A stretch of DNA of 64,000 nucleotides from Blastococcus carthaginiensis (GTDB lineage: Bacteria; Actinomycetota; Actinomycetes; Mycobacteriales; Geodermatophilaceae): assembly GCF_030731085.1 (NCBI RefSeq), contig NZ_JASNFN010000018.1, positions 1 through 64,000 of the forward strand, in the 5' to 3' direction. Below, piece by piece: positions 17,701 to 25,325 of the stretch (positions are counted from its first letter, which is position 1; each line of letters begins with the position of its first letter). Made by a program: the position numbers and the translations under genes. Below the pieces are notes generated by a model, which was not told where the DNA came from, ran no database searches, and was given only the letters and a program-made list of their open reading frames with translations.

Positions 17701-19117
17701 CGGCGCGACGGGCCCTGATCAGCGCCGTCAGCTCCGCGACGCGGGCGGCCACCGTCCCGGCGTCGTTCCCGACGGACGCGACCGGCCCCTCGCCGTCGGC
17801 CGGCCGGGCGTGCGGCAGCCAGCGCACCCAGCTCCAGCCCGCCCTGCCCCGCTCCGCGAGCAGCGTGAGCCCCAGGTCGCGCGGCGGGTGCGTGACCGCG
17901 AGCTGCAGCACGACCCACCGCAGCAGCCCGGCGAGCGGCCCGGCCGGCCCGGCCAGCCCGACGACGCCGGCCTCGCGCAGCGGCACCACGACGGGCACCG
18001 CGTGCACGGTGCGCTGCTCGGGCGGCGCGTCGCCGCCGGAGCGGTCGGTGACCACGACGCGGGCGGCGAGATCGGCCGCACCCAGGCGCAGGTCGAGGGC
18101 GTCGGGGTCGGTGCGGCGCCGCTCCCACAGCCGGCGGCCGGGAAGGACGGCGGTGAGCAGCGCGGTCGCCGGGTCGGGGTGGGCATCGCGCCGCCGGGCG
18201 GTCTCCTCGGCCACGGCGCGCTCGATCCGCTCCCGTGCCCGGGCGAGCTCCCGCTCGTGCTCCGCCTGTTCGCGGCGCTGCTCGCGCGCGCTCTGCCGCC
18301 GGTCGGCCACGGCATTGCCGATCATCATGACCGGGCTCGCGACGGCGAACACGAGGTACAGCGGCGAGCGCATGACGACGGCGAGCACCACGCCGACCAG
18401 CAGCGGCGCCAGCACCATCAGCCAGGGCAGCCGGCGGGGTTCGCGCCCCTTCGGCGCCTGCGGCAGCTGCACGCGCACCTCGCGCGCCGACGGCAGCAGC
18501 CGGGGGGCGCGGACGAACGCGCGCGTCCCCGGGCCGGCCGGTTCGACCGCGGCGTCGGCGACCGGAGCCGGCCCGATCACCAGCTGGGTGTCGCCGAGCT
18601 GCACCACCTGCCCGGGCGCCACGGGCACGTCGTCGTCCTCGGGCACGGGCTCGCCCTCGAGCGTGGTGCCGTTGGCCGAGCCGAGGTCGCGCAGCGTGGC
18701 GCCGTCCGCCCCCAGCCGCAGCCGGGCGTGCCGGCGGGACATGACACGATCCGCGAAGCCGGACGCGCCGCTGCGGCCGAGCTCGTGCTCCCCCACCGGC
18801 AGCTCGGCGACCAGGCCGCTGTCCGGGCCGCTGAGCACCCGCAGCTGCCAGCCGCGGGCCGGCGGCGTGGCAGCGGAGGGGCCCAGGTGGACGACGGCGC
18901 CGTCGACGAGGTCGCTCTCCCCCACCGGCTGCTCGTCGTCCAGCCGGGAGCCGGCGAGCCACACCCCCTCGAAGGGCTTCCCGGCCACGCGGGCCAGCTC
19001 CTCGCCGACCCGGCCGACCGGCAGGTCGTCGTCCACGTCGACGACGACGTCGAGCGACGTGCCGTCGTCCTGCGCGATGCTCAGCTGGACCCGCACGCCC
19101 GGACGGTAGGCGGACAC
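14762..19117 (-). CDS. eccC: FHA-FtsK/SpoIIIE ATPase, EccC-like type VII secretion motor
   Basis: A 1451-aa multi-ATPase of type VII secretion. Residues about 1-80 are ubiquitin-like. About 95-185 is an FHA phosphothreonine-binding domain (LGRSGASG..MSRRHARL..DLGSANGTTL). Two helices follow at about 228-275, then three FtsK-type ATPase domains. Domain 1 has a full Walker A, GTTGAGKS at about 645-655, and Walker B LLIVIDEF. Domain 2 (GSPKSGRS, about 982) and domain 3 (GPARSGRS, about 1275) carry degenerate P-loops, as in EccC where the later domains bind substrate and regulate. The FHA fusion resembles the Firmicutes EssC layout. It is convergent with the WXG100 gene. The long frames on the opposite strand are shadows. 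Confidence 0.85.
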   Translation of the reverse strand: MSAYRPGVRVQLSIAQDDGTSLDVVVDVDDDLPVGRVGEELARVAGKPFEGVWLAGSRLDDEQPVGESDLVDGAVVHLGPSAATPPARGWQLRVLSGPDSGLVAELPVGEHELGRSGASGFADRVMSRRHARLRLGADGATLRDLGSANGTTLEGEPVPEDDDVPVAPGQVVQLGDTQLVIGPAPVADAAVEPAGPGTRAFVRAPRLLPSAREVRVQLPQAPKGREPRRLPWLMVLAPLLVGVVLAVVMRSPLYLVFAVASPVMMIGNAVADRRQSAREQRREQAEHERELARARERIERAVAEETARRRDAHPDPATALLTAVLPGRRLWERRRTDPDALDLRLGAADLAARVVVTDRSGGDAPPEQRTVHAVPVVVPLREAGVVGLAGPAGPLAGLLRWVVLQLAVTHPPRDLGLTLLAERGRAGWSWVRWLPHARPADGEGPVASVGNDAGTVAARVAELTALIRARRAASAGGGVLPESFPAHVLVVHGFRALRATPGLAQVLQDGPAVGVYAVCADEEERFLPEAATATAVLDPAEEARLVVRRSGHDPVPGVLAEPVPAELAERAARALAPLRDVSLEEDDAVLPGSVRLLDLLGLEPPTADGVRARWQLEGRTTRLVAGAGLHGPFALDLRTDGPHGLVAGTTGAGKSELLQTIIASLAVANRPDALNFVLVDYKGGSAFKDCVHLPHTVGMVTDLDAHLVQRALTSLRAELTHREHRLAAAGVKDVEDYVELQAREPGRPPLPRLLIVIDEFASLARELPDFVTGLVDVAQRGRSLGIHLLLATQRPSGVVSPEIRANTNLRISLRVTDGADSSDVLDAPDAARLPKSAPGRGFARLGHGALVPFQAGRIGGRRPGQRTVAPGAPFVVPVGWHQLGYAPPRKPATAARSSDVEDTDLSVLVDAVRAAAEADGVPAQRSPWLPALPARVAAADLAAPAGAPPTWLPYGLQDLPASQVRRVAAFDPAADGHLLVVGSPKSGRSQLLRTLAGAVGARCSTADVHLYALDCGNGALLPLADLPHCGAVVPRTQTERAARLLDRLARELERRQQVLAEGGFADVVEQRRSVPEGDRLPHVLLLLDRWEGFTPVLGEVDGGRLTDVLTALVREGASAGISVVITGDRSLGTGRLSSLTDGRLVMRLADRGDYPLVGVPGRQVPEWLPPGRAVTVDGAVETQVALLGEDESGQGQAAALAAIAKEAHVRDALVPRSARPFRVDVLPSRLAFEAAWDLRPAGAGAGFALVGVGGDELAATGPDLVERGPAFVVAGPARSGRSTLLAVMAESLLRQGTPVVVCAPKASPLRALAGRPGVLDVVVDPATPADRWRELLAAGPGRPLVLLLDDGEVLRDCPAAEVFREVVRGAVPGRALVLGGNADALCTGLSGWQVEAKKARQGVLLSPQGSTDGDLIGVRVPRSAVGGAVRPGRALLHLGDGALLTVAVPTP

Positions 19118-19150
19118 GCCGGTCCCGGGCCGCCGAGGCTGTGGAAAACC

Positions 19151-19175
19151 CCCGGGCGCGGGACACTCGCCCGGG
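19151..19175 (-). terminator. hairpin terminator after the EthD gene
   Basis: An 8-bp inverted repeat (CCCGGGCG / CGCCCGGG) with a 9-base loop, just downstream of the EthD stop (19180) and upstream of the start of the EccC-like gene. It would separate the oxidoreductase-EthD transcript from the type VII module. Confidence 0.5.
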
Positions 19176-19179
19176 CGGA

Positions 19180-19491
19180 TCAGGTGGCGGTCTGCACCTC
19201 GAAGTGGACGAAGGACACCCCGCCGGTGGCGAAGTTGGCGAGGTCCGCGCCGGCGGCCCGGCCCTCGGGCGAGGACAGCGCCTGCCCCATGGCAGCCTCG
19301 GAGTCGAAGTCGAGCTCGGCGACGAGGTAGGGCGCCGGCTGGGCCGGGTCCATGGCCTTGCCGTGCCCGAAGGTGACCTGCACCAGGCCGGGCTGCTTCA
19401 GCGCCAGCGGGACGTGCGTCTCCCGGTAGTAGGCGTCGAACGCCGCAGGGTCCTCGGGCGTCCCGTAGCTGACCACCAGCCTGTGCACCAT
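19180..19491 (-). CDS. EthD-family small protein
   Basis: A 103-aa ferredoxin-like dimeric alpha/beta-barrel protein of the EthD family. The diagnostic run is MVHRLVVSYGTPED, FDAYYRETHVPLALKQPG, then PAPYLVAELDFDSEAAM and SSPEGRAAGADLANFATGG. EthD-like proteins accompany oxygenases and other catabolic enzymes and their exact reaction is usually unknown. The ATG at 19491 has a GGTCGGA-type site. It follows the quinone-oxidoreductase-like gene by 82 bases on the same strand. The decayed paralogue in block B (48294-48604) is directly coupled to the ThDP enzyme instead. Confidence 0.85.
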   Translation of the reverse strand: MVHRLVVSYGTPEDPAAFDAYYRETHVPLALKQPGLVQVTFGHGKAMDPAQPAPYLVAELDFDSEAAMGQALSSPEGRAAGADLANFATGGVSFVHFEVQTAT

Positions 19492-19573
19492 CTGATCCGA
19501 CCTCCGCTCTCCCCGGGCTCCGCCGCCCGGTCCAGGTGCGCAGCCAACCAGCTCGGTGGTGCCCGGCGCGACC

Positions 19574-20509
19574 TCAGAAGGTGAGGACGAGCCGGCCGCG
19601 CACGCCGCCGGCCTCGAGCACCCGGTGGGCCTCGGCCGCCTGCTCGGCCGGGAAGGTGCGCGCCACCCGGAGGGTCAGCGCACCCTCCTCCGCCTGCTGC
19701 CGGAGCCGGTCGAGGGCGGCGCGGTCGGTGGCGACCTTGCGCACCATCGTCGGGAAGAAGCGCAGCCCGCGCTCCCCGTTGCCGCGGTAGCCGCGGACGG
19801 TCGCGACCGCTCCCCCGTCGCGCACCGCCGCGAGCACCACCTCGTCCTGCACCGAGCCGTCGGCCAGCCCGTGCACGCCCTCCGGGACGTGCTCCCGGAT
19901 CCGCTCGGCGACGTCGTCCCCGCGGCGGACGACGACGTCGGCCCCGAGCCCGCGCACCAGCTCCTCGTCGGCCTCGGAGGCGTCGGCGACCACGGTGAAC
20001 CCGCCGGCCTTGGCCAGCTGGACGACGTACCCGCCGTAGGCCCCGGCCGCGCCGGTCACCGCGAGCACCTCGCCGGGCCGCAGCCCCATGAGGTCGAGCG
20101 AGAGCCGGGCGGTGAGCCCGTTCATCGGCAGGGTCGACGCCTCCACGACGGTGGCCCCCGCCGGCGCGCGGACCACCGAGTCGCCGGGCAGCACCTTGTC
20201 CTCCCGGTAGGCGCCGTACGGGCCGAAGGGCACGACGATGCCCATCGCCAGGTCGCCCACGGCCAGGTGGCCGACGCCCTCGCCGAGCTCGGTGACGACG
20301 CCGGCGACGTCCATGCCGGGCACCCACGGCGGGGTCTTCACCGGGTCCCGCCCGGCGTAGGCGCCGCTGCGGGCGTGGGTGTCGGTGGGGCTGACCGCGG
20401 CCGCCTGGACCCGCAGCCGCACCTCCCCCGGCCCGAGGGGCTCGGGCTCGACGTCGACGATGTGCAGGGCCTCCGGCCCGCCGAACTCGGTCACTCCCGC
20501 TGCGCGCAC
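19574..20509 (-). CDS. zinc-free MDR alcohol dehydrogenase / quinone oxidoreductase-like
   Basis: A 311-aa medium-chain dehydrogenase/reductase of the quinone-oxidoreductase type. The N-terminal GroES-like domain starts MRAAGVTEFGGPEALHIVDV, with WVPGMDVAGVVTELGEGV. The NADP-binding Rossmann motif is VTGAAGAYGGYVVQLAKAGG, and the C-terminus closes with VRGRLVLTF. No zinc-ligand Cys cluster is present, as in QOR and enoyl-reductase members. It probably uses NADPH to reduce a quinone or an enone. The ATG at 20509 is the first good start. It is the left border gene next to the catabolic island and has a broken paralogue at 48686-49617. Confidence 0.85.
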   Translation of the reverse strand: MRAAGVTEFGGPEALHIVDVEPEPLGPGEVRLRVQAAAVSPTDTHARSGAYAGRDPVKTPPWVPGMDVAGVVTELGEGVGHLAVGDLAMGIVVPFGPYGAYREDKVLPGDSVVRAPAGATVVEASTLPMNGLTARLSLDLMGLRPGEVLAVTGAAGAYGGYVVQLAKAGGFTVVADASEADEELVRGLGADVVVRRGDDVAERIREHVPEGVHGLADGSVQDEVVLAAVRDGGAVATVRGYRGNGERGLRFFPTMVRKVATDRAALDRLRQQAEEGALTLRVARTFPAEQAAEAHRVLEAGGVRGRLVLTF

Positions 20510-20586
20510 GAGCTCTGCCTAGCACGAGACCCGGTACGGATCCCCCGGCCGCCGGGTCGGGTCGTACGTCTTAGGACGGCGGCGCA

Positions 20587-21354
20587 TCAGTGAGCGGAGA
20601 AAACGGCCTTCCGGCGCTCGAGGTTGGCCGCGATGCCGGCGGCACTGTCCTTCGTCGACCACAGCCAGGCTTGCTCGGACAGCTCGCGGTCCAGCGCCGC
20701 GCTCACCCGGTCGGCGAGGTCCCCGCGCAGCGTCTGCTTTATCGAACGCACCGCCAGGGGTGCGGCGTCGGCGATCTCCTGCGCCCAGCGCATCGCCTCG
20801 TCGCGCTGCGCGTCGTCGGGCACCAGTCGGTCGACCAGGCCGATCTCGGCCGCCCGCTCACCGGAGATGCGGCGGCTGGCGAACAGCATGTCCATGGCCC
20901 GCTGCTGACCCACGATCTCCGGCAGGGTCACCGACAGGCCGAACCCCTGGTGAAATCCGAGCAGCGAGAAGTTGGCGTGGAACCGGCTCGACGGCGAGGC
21001 GACGCGGAAGTCCGCCGCGCACGCCAGGCCCAGTCCGCCCCCGACCGCCGAGCCCTGGACGGCGGCGATCACGGGCACCTTGATGCGGAAGAGCCGGACG
21101 GCGTGCCGGTAGAGCGCCTCGGAGGTGGCGATGCGGTCGCCGCCCATCTCGTCGCCGCCGAAGTTCGCGCCGGCGCAGAAGTGCTTGCCCTCCGAGCAGA
21201 GCACGATCGCGCGGCAGTCCTTGTCCTCGTCGAGCTCGTCCGCCGCCTCGGCCAGGAGGCCGATCAGCGTCCGGTCGAAGTAGTTCGCCGGCGGGCGCCG
21301 GATCTCCAGGACGGCGACGAGTCCGTCACGGGTCAGGGTCAGGTCATCTGCCAC
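20587..21354 (-). CDS. enoyl-CoA hydratase/isomerase
   Basis: A 255-aa crotonase-fold enzyme. The oxyanion-hole sequences are GKHFCAGANFGG (first) and GSAVGGGLGLACAADFRVA (second), followed by LPEIVGQQRAMDML and an ADRVSAALDRE C-terminal helix. The GTG start at 21354 overlaps the end of the upstream acyl-CoA dehydrogenase by 16 bases. It is the last gene of the CoA-transferase / dehydrogenase / dehydrogenase / hydratase operon. It is expected to hydrate the enoyl-CoA made by the neighbouring dehydrogenase pair; the acyl chain is unknown. The N-terminal PANYFDRTLI and the position of the catalytic acids do not point to one named subfamily. Confidence 0.85.
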   Translation of the reverse strand: MADDLTLTRDGLVAVLEIRRPPANYFDRTLIGLLAEAADELDEDKDCRAIVLCSEGKHFCAGANFGGDEMGGDRIATSEALYRHAVRLFRIKVPVIAAVQGSAVGGGLGLACAADFRVASPSSRFHANFSLLGFHQGFGLSVTLPEIVGQQRAMDMLFASRRISGERAAEIGLVDRLVPDDAQRDEAMRWAQEIADAAPLAVRSIKQTLRGDLADRVSAALDRELSEQAWLWSTKDSAAGIAANLERRKAVFSAH

Positions 21355-22418
21355 GTGCTCTCCTTCGATCCGCCGGGGGCGGTGATGGTCCGGGCGATGG
21401 AGCCCTCGCGGAGCACGGCGGCCCCGAGGCCGAGGGCGAGGGACTGCTCGTCCCCGAGATCCCCGCGCCAGGCGTTCAGCCGGCGGGTGAAGTGCTGCAG
21501 GCGGTACTCCTGCGTCATGCCGATCGCGCCGTGCGCCTGGTGCGCGGCCCGCACCGCCTGCGCGGCGTTCTGGTCGACGACCAGCTTCGCGGCGCAGGGG
21601 TCGAACGTGCCCGGCCCCGCCGTCGCGCTCAGGCCGGCCCGCTCGACGACGAGGCTGGACAGCACCGCCGCCTGCGCGAGCGTGACCACGTGCTGCTGCA
21701 CCGACTGGAACCGGCCGACGGGCTGGCCGAACTGCACCCGCTGGCCCACGTACTCCCGGGTGAGGCGGGAGACCTCCTGCACCGCGCCGGCCATCTGCGC
21801 GGCCCGCAGCAGCGCACCCCGGGCGAGCGCCGACTCCACCGGCAGCGGCCACGCACGGACGTCGGCCGGCGCGTCGGTGAACCGGACGGCGTCGTACGGC
21901 TGCCCGGCCAGGTCGGCGCCCGGGACGATCCGGGCCGCGGCCGGGTCGACGAGGGCCACCTGCGGAGCCGCAGTCTCGTCGGCGACGAGGACGACGAGGC
22001 GCTCCGCGGCCCGGGCCCAGCCGACGTCGGCAGCCGTACCGGAGAGCCGGCCATCCCGGAGCGTGAGCGCACTGCGGGCCGACGGCAGGACGACCGCCAT
22101 CGGTCCGGACGGCACCGTCGCCCCGGCGGTCGCGAGCAGCCAGGCCGCCAGGCTCGTCTCCACCAGGGGCAGCGGTGCGGCCGAACGACCGGCCGCCTCG
22201 AGCACGACCAGCAGGTCGCGCAGTGACCCACCCGAGCCGTCGGCGTCCTCGTCGATGCCGACCAGTGGGAAGCCGAGCTCCTCGGTGGCCTTCCAAAGCT
22301 CGGGCAGCAGCCCCTGCGCCTCGGCGCGGGTCAGCGCCTCCGGCTGCACCAGATCGGTGAAGAAGTCCGCGACCAGGCCGGCGAGCGACGGGTCGACGTC
22401 CTGCGAGGTGACTGTCAT
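21339..22418 (-). CDS. acyl-CoA dehydrogenase, short partner subunit
   Basis: A 359-aa ACAD-fold flavoprotein. It is shorter than a canonical ACAD and lacks the C-terminal E-G-T type catalytic base segment. The N-terminal domain has LWKATEELGFPLVGIDEDADG, and the C-terminal helical domain has REYVGQRVQFGQPVGRFQSVQQHV and a QAHGAIGMTQEYRLQHFTRRL stretch. Such subunits pair with a second ACAD to form alpha2beta2 enzymes (known for steroid side-chain ChsE1-ChsE2). The ATG at 22418 overlaps the stop of the upstream partner gene by four bases, supporting a stoichiometric heteromer. The role and substrate are inferred from this arrangement only. Confidence 0.85.
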   Translation of the reverse strand: MTVTSQDVDPSLAGLVADFFTDLVQPEALTRAEAQGLLPELWKATEELGFPLVGIDEDADGSGGSLRDLLVVLEAAGRSAAPLPLVETSLAAWLLATAGATVPSGPMAVVLPSARSALTLRDGRLSGTAADVGWARAAERLVVLVADETAAPQVALVDPAAARIVPGADLAGQPYDAVRFTDAPADVRAWPLPVESALARGALLRAAQMAGAVQEVSRLTREYVGQRVQFGQPVGRFQSVQQHVVTLAQAAVLSSLVVERAGLSATAGPGTFDPCAAKLVVDQNAAQAVRAAHQAHGAIGMTQEYRLQHFTRRLNAWRGDLGDEQSLALGLGAAVLREGSIARTITAPGGSKESTWQMT

Positions 22419-23545
22419 GCGCGGGCGAGCCCCTTCGAGATGACGTTGCGCAGGATCTCGTTCGTCCCGCCGCGGATCGACCAGGACGGGTTCGTGAGCA
22501 GCGCACGGGCGAGCAGCGACTCGTAGGGGTCCTCGGCGTCCAGGTACGGCATCCGGCCGAAGTGGCGGGCGACGACGTCCACGCACTCCTGCTCGAAGCG
22601 GGTGGCCATCTCCTTGGCCAGCGCCGCCTCGACCGTCGGTGACTGCCCGGCGTCCACCATCCGGGCGATGGACAGCGACACCGCGCGGAAGGCCCAGCAC
22701 CGCGCCGCGATCGACCCGAGGTCGGCCTGCGCCCAGAGCGGCAGCTGCCCCCAGAGCTCGGTGACCCAGTGCTCCAGGACCGGCATCATCGACATCCACC
22801 GGTCGACCCCGCCGCGCTCCAGCGCCAGCTCGGAGGTGTTCTGCCCCCAGCCGGCACCCACCTCGCCCAGCCGCCGCGAGTCGGGGATGAACACGTCGTC
22901 GAAGGTGAGCTCGCAGAAGTCGCGGGTGCCGTCGATGAACGGGATGGGGCTGACCGTGAGCCCCTCGGTCTCCCGGTCGACCACGAACTGGGTCAGGCCG
23001 CGGTACCGGTCCTCCGACGTACGGAACAGGGCGAGGATGTGGGTGGCATAGGAGGCCCCGGTCGTCCAGATCTTGGTTCCGGTCACCCGCCAGCCGCCGT
23101 CGACGGGCACCGCCCGGGTGTGCACCGATGCGAGGTCGGAGCCGGCCTCCGGCTCGCTCATCCCGATGGAGAAGGCGAACTCACCCCGGGCGATGCCGGG
23201 GAGGAACGCACGCTTCTGCTCCTCCGTGCCGTTCTGCGCGATGTTCGGCCCGGACTGCCGGTCGGCGATCCAGTGGTACCCCACCGGGGCGCCGACGGCG
23301 AGCAGTTCCTCGACCACGACCAGTCGCTCGACCGCCGTCCGGCCGCCGCCCCCGTACTCGCGGGGCAACGCCATGCCGAGCCAGCCCTGGGCGCCGAGGT
23401 CACGCGAGAACGCGGGGTCGGCCGGGGCGGCCATGCCGAGGCCGGGCGCGTAGCTACCCAGCGGTAGGCGCTCGGCGAGGAAGGCGCGCACCTCCTGCTG
23501 CAGGGCCAGCTCGCCCGCGGTCAGCTCCGTCGCCGACAGCCGCAT
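22415..23545 (-). CDS. acyl-CoA dehydrogenase, full-length partner subunit
   Basis: A 376-aa ACAD. FAD and substrate-loop sequences are present: FSIGMSEPEAGSDLASVHTRA, KIWTTGASYATH, and RDFCELTFDDVFIP. At the C-terminus the usual Glu-Gly-Thr is replaced by SIRGGTNEILRNVI, so the canonical Glu base is missing at this point. The ATG at 23545 lies two bases after the CoA-transferase stop, and the stop overlaps the start of the smaller ACAD (ATGA). This is probably the FAD-binding subunit of a heteromeric dehydrogenase acting on a branched or cyclic acyl-CoA. Confidence 0.85.
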   Translation of the reverse strand: MRLSATELTAGELALQQEVRAFLAERLPLGSYAPGLGMAAPADPAFSRDLGAQGWLGMALPREYGGGGRTAVERLVVVEELLAVGAPVGYHWIADRQSGPNIAQNGTEEQKRAFLPGIARGEFAFSIGMSEPEAGSDLASVHTRAVPVDGGWRVTGTKIWTTGASYATHILALFRTSEDRYRGLTQFVVDRETEGLTVSPIPFIDGTRDFCELTFDDVFIPDSRRLGEVGAGWGQNTSELALERGGVDRWMSMMPVLEHWVTELWGQLPLWAQADLGSIAARCWAFRAVSLSIARMVDAGQSPTVEAALAKEMATRFEQECVDVVARHFGRMPYLDAEDPYESLLARALLTNPSWSIRGGTNEILRNVISKGLARA

Positions 23546-23547
23546 GT

Positions 23548-24759
23548 TCACTCCCCCCGCTCGGACGCGACGCCGGCGGTCGTCCCGGGCGCCAGTTCGG
23601 CTGCCTCCCGCAGGACCTCCTCGGTGTGCTCGCCGATCAGCGGCGCCGGACGTCGGACCCCACCGGGGGTCCGGCTGAACAGCGCCATCTGCGGGATGAC
23701 CCGGTAGCTGCCGACCGCGGGGTGCTCGGCCAGCGGCAGCTCGTCCACGAGGTCCTGGATGCTGGCCACCCGGGTGGCGGGGATGCCCGCCGCGCGGCAG
23801 TAGGTCAGCCACTCCTCGGTCGTACGAGACGGCCCCAGGCGGCGCACGTCCTGGTACAGCGACTGGGAGTGGAACAGCGTCGCCCGCTGGTCGGCGTAGC
23901 GGGGGTCGTTCTCCGCGCCCGGGACCCCGGCCTCCGTGAAAAGGGCGGCGTAGTGCCGCGGCAGGTAGGGGAAGAGGTGGACCTGGCCGTCCTTGGTGGG
24001 GTGCGGGCGGCGGTCGGGGCTGATGATCCGGGGATATCCGGCAGCAGGCTGCCCGGGGGCGTTGACCGGGGGTTCGGAGATCGCCCCGCTGCCGTGCTCG
24101 GCGAGCACGAAGGCCGCCGTCGTCTGCTGCATCGGCACCTCGATGTGCTGCCCCTCCCCCGTCCGCTCGCGGTGGAACAGGGCCGCGCAGATCGCCTGCG
24201 CCATGACCAGGCCGCAGACCTTGTCGGCGAAGATGGTCGGGATGAGCGCCGGCTGCCCCCAGACCCGCTCCATCAGGTCCGAGACGCCGCTGGCGGCCTG
24301 GATGATGTCGTCGTAGGCGGGCTCGTCGGCACGTTCGCTGCCGAGCGGGAAGCCCTGCGCCTGGCAGTAGACGAGGTCGGGCTTGAGCGCCCGGAGGGTG
24401 TCGTAGTCCAGCCCCAGCCTGGTGACCGCCTTCGGCCGCATCGTGGTGACCACGACGTCGACCGTGCGCACCAGCCGGCGGACCAGTTCCGCGCCCTCGG
24501 CGGACTTCAGGTCGACGTCGATCGAGCGCTTGTTGCGGAGGAGGTTCAGCGCAATCCCGGAGAGCTCCGGATGCGGGCCGGGGCCCATCACGCGGTTGGT
24601 GTCGCCTCCCGGCGCCTCGACCAGGATGACCTCGGCGCCCTGGTCGGCGAGCACCTGCGTGGCGAGCGGTCCCATCACCACGCGGGTGAGGTCGAGGACC
24701 CTGATGCCGGCGAGAGGACCCTCCTGCCGTGCTCGTTCGCTCGTTGTTGCCGAAAGCAC
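23548..24759 (-). CDS. family III (CaiB/BaiF-type) CoA-transferase
   Basis: A 403-aa class III CoA-transferase. The family start is GPLAGIRVLDLTRVVMGPLATQVLADQGAEVILVE, and the catalytic Asp is probably Asp179 in IFADKVCGLVMAQAICAALFHRERTGEGQHIEVPM. The GTG start at 24759 is chosen because AAGGAGGGG ends six bases upstream; a frame-open ATG further upstream overlaps the promoter. It is the first gene of the minus-strand operon and would move CoA between acyl groups, activating the acid. The GTATAC operator at 24798 lies about 40 bases upstream. Divergent plus-strand genes share this promoter region. Confidence 0.85.
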   Translation of the reverse strand: MLSATTSERARQEGPLAGIRVLDLTRVVMGPLATQVLADQGAEVILVEAPGGDTNRVMGPGPHPELSGIALNLLRNKRSIDVDLKSAEGAELVRRLVRTVDVVVTTMRPKAVTRLGLDYDTLRALKPDLVYCQAQGFPLGSERADEPAYDDIIQAASGVSDLMERVWGQPALIPTIFADKVCGLVMAQAICAALFHRERTGEGQHIEVPMQQTTAAFVLAEHGSGAISEPPVNAPGQPAAGYPRIISPDRRPHPTKDGQVHLFPYLPRHYAALFTEAGVPGAENDPRYADQRATLFHSQSLYQDVRRLGPSRTTEEWLTYCRAAGIPATRVASIQDLVDELPLAEHPAVGSYRVIPQMALFSRTPGGVRRPAPLIGEHTEEVLREAAELAPGTTAGVASERGE

Positions 24760-24794
24760 CCGGGTTCCCCTCCTTGACGACCACATCGTGTCGG

Positions 24795-24808
24795 AATGTA
24801 TACTAAAT
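24795..24808. promoter_or_regulatory. candidate GntR operator, divergent promoter
   Basis: AATGTATACTAAAT, an AT-rich palindrome centred on GTATAC (24798-24803), in the 164-base divergent gap between the CoA-transferase operon and the DUF35-thiolase operon. The same core with AT-rich flanks occurs at 41866, 45380 and 51135. The GntR/FCD gene at 42001 is the natural candidate regulator. TATACT could also serve as a -10 element for the plus-strand operon. Confidence 0.55.
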
Positions 24809-24923
24809 CGCATGCAGCCGTCCAGCGTGTTCTCGTGGACGGACCTCCTGGACGGGCGCTCCGACAGGCCCTTCCAGACACTCGCGCACTGACGTCCGCA
24901 CCCACCTGACCAGGGGAGACGAG

Positions 24924-25325
24924 TTGCCCGACGACCTCGACGACGAGGCCGGAGTCCTGACGCCCGACACGGCGCCCGACACCGTCTTCGAACGCTTCCT
25001 GGACGAAGGCGCGCTCGCCTTCCAGCGCTGCACGGCATGCGCGCACGCCGTCTTCCCGCCGCGCGTGCTGTGCCCGGCCTGCGGTGATCCGCGGCTCGAG
25101 TGGCAGCGCTCCGACGGCGAGGGGGTCGTCTACTCGATCACCACGCTGGCCCCGCGCGGGCAGGAGCCCTACGCCGTCGCCCTGGTCGACGTGGCCGAGG
25201 GCTTCCGCCTGATGACCAACGTCGTGGCCGACGGAGACGTCGCGATCGGAGATCCGGTGCGAGCCGACTTCTCCGCCGGCGTCACCCCCGCCGGCCCCTT
25301 CTTCGTCCCGGAGGAGCAGAAGTGA
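24924..25325 (+). CDS. Zn-ribbon / OB-fold (DUF35) protein
   Basis: A 133-aa protein with an N-terminal rubredoxin-like zinc ribbon (CTACAHAVFPPRVLCPACGD, four Cys in two pairs) and an OB-fold (VVYSITTLAPRGQEPYAVALVDV.EGFRLMTNVV). It belongs to the DUF35/OB-fold group that forms a complex with thiolase-fold partners, such as ChsH2 with the aldolase Ltp2 in steroid side-chain degradation. The likely start is TTG at 24924, after an AGGGGAGA site. Its stop overlaps the thiolase start (GTGA), so the two are almost certainly made and assembled together. The zinc ribbon may be structural. Confidence 0.85.
   Translation: MPDDLDDEAGVLTPDTAPDTVFERFLDEGALAFQRCTACAHAVFPPRVLCPACGDPRLEWQRSDGEGVVYSITTLAPRGQEPYAVALVDVAEGFRLMTNVVADGDVAIGDPVRADFSAGVTPAGPFFVPEEQK

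Noticed and set aside
14807..19330. A 1507-codon plus-strand open frame opposite the FtsK/EccC-like gene
   Set aside because: High GC gives long antisense frames. The minus-strand product has FHA, P-loop and Walker B motifs in order, while the plus-strand translation is low-complexity Arg/Ala/Gly/Pro.
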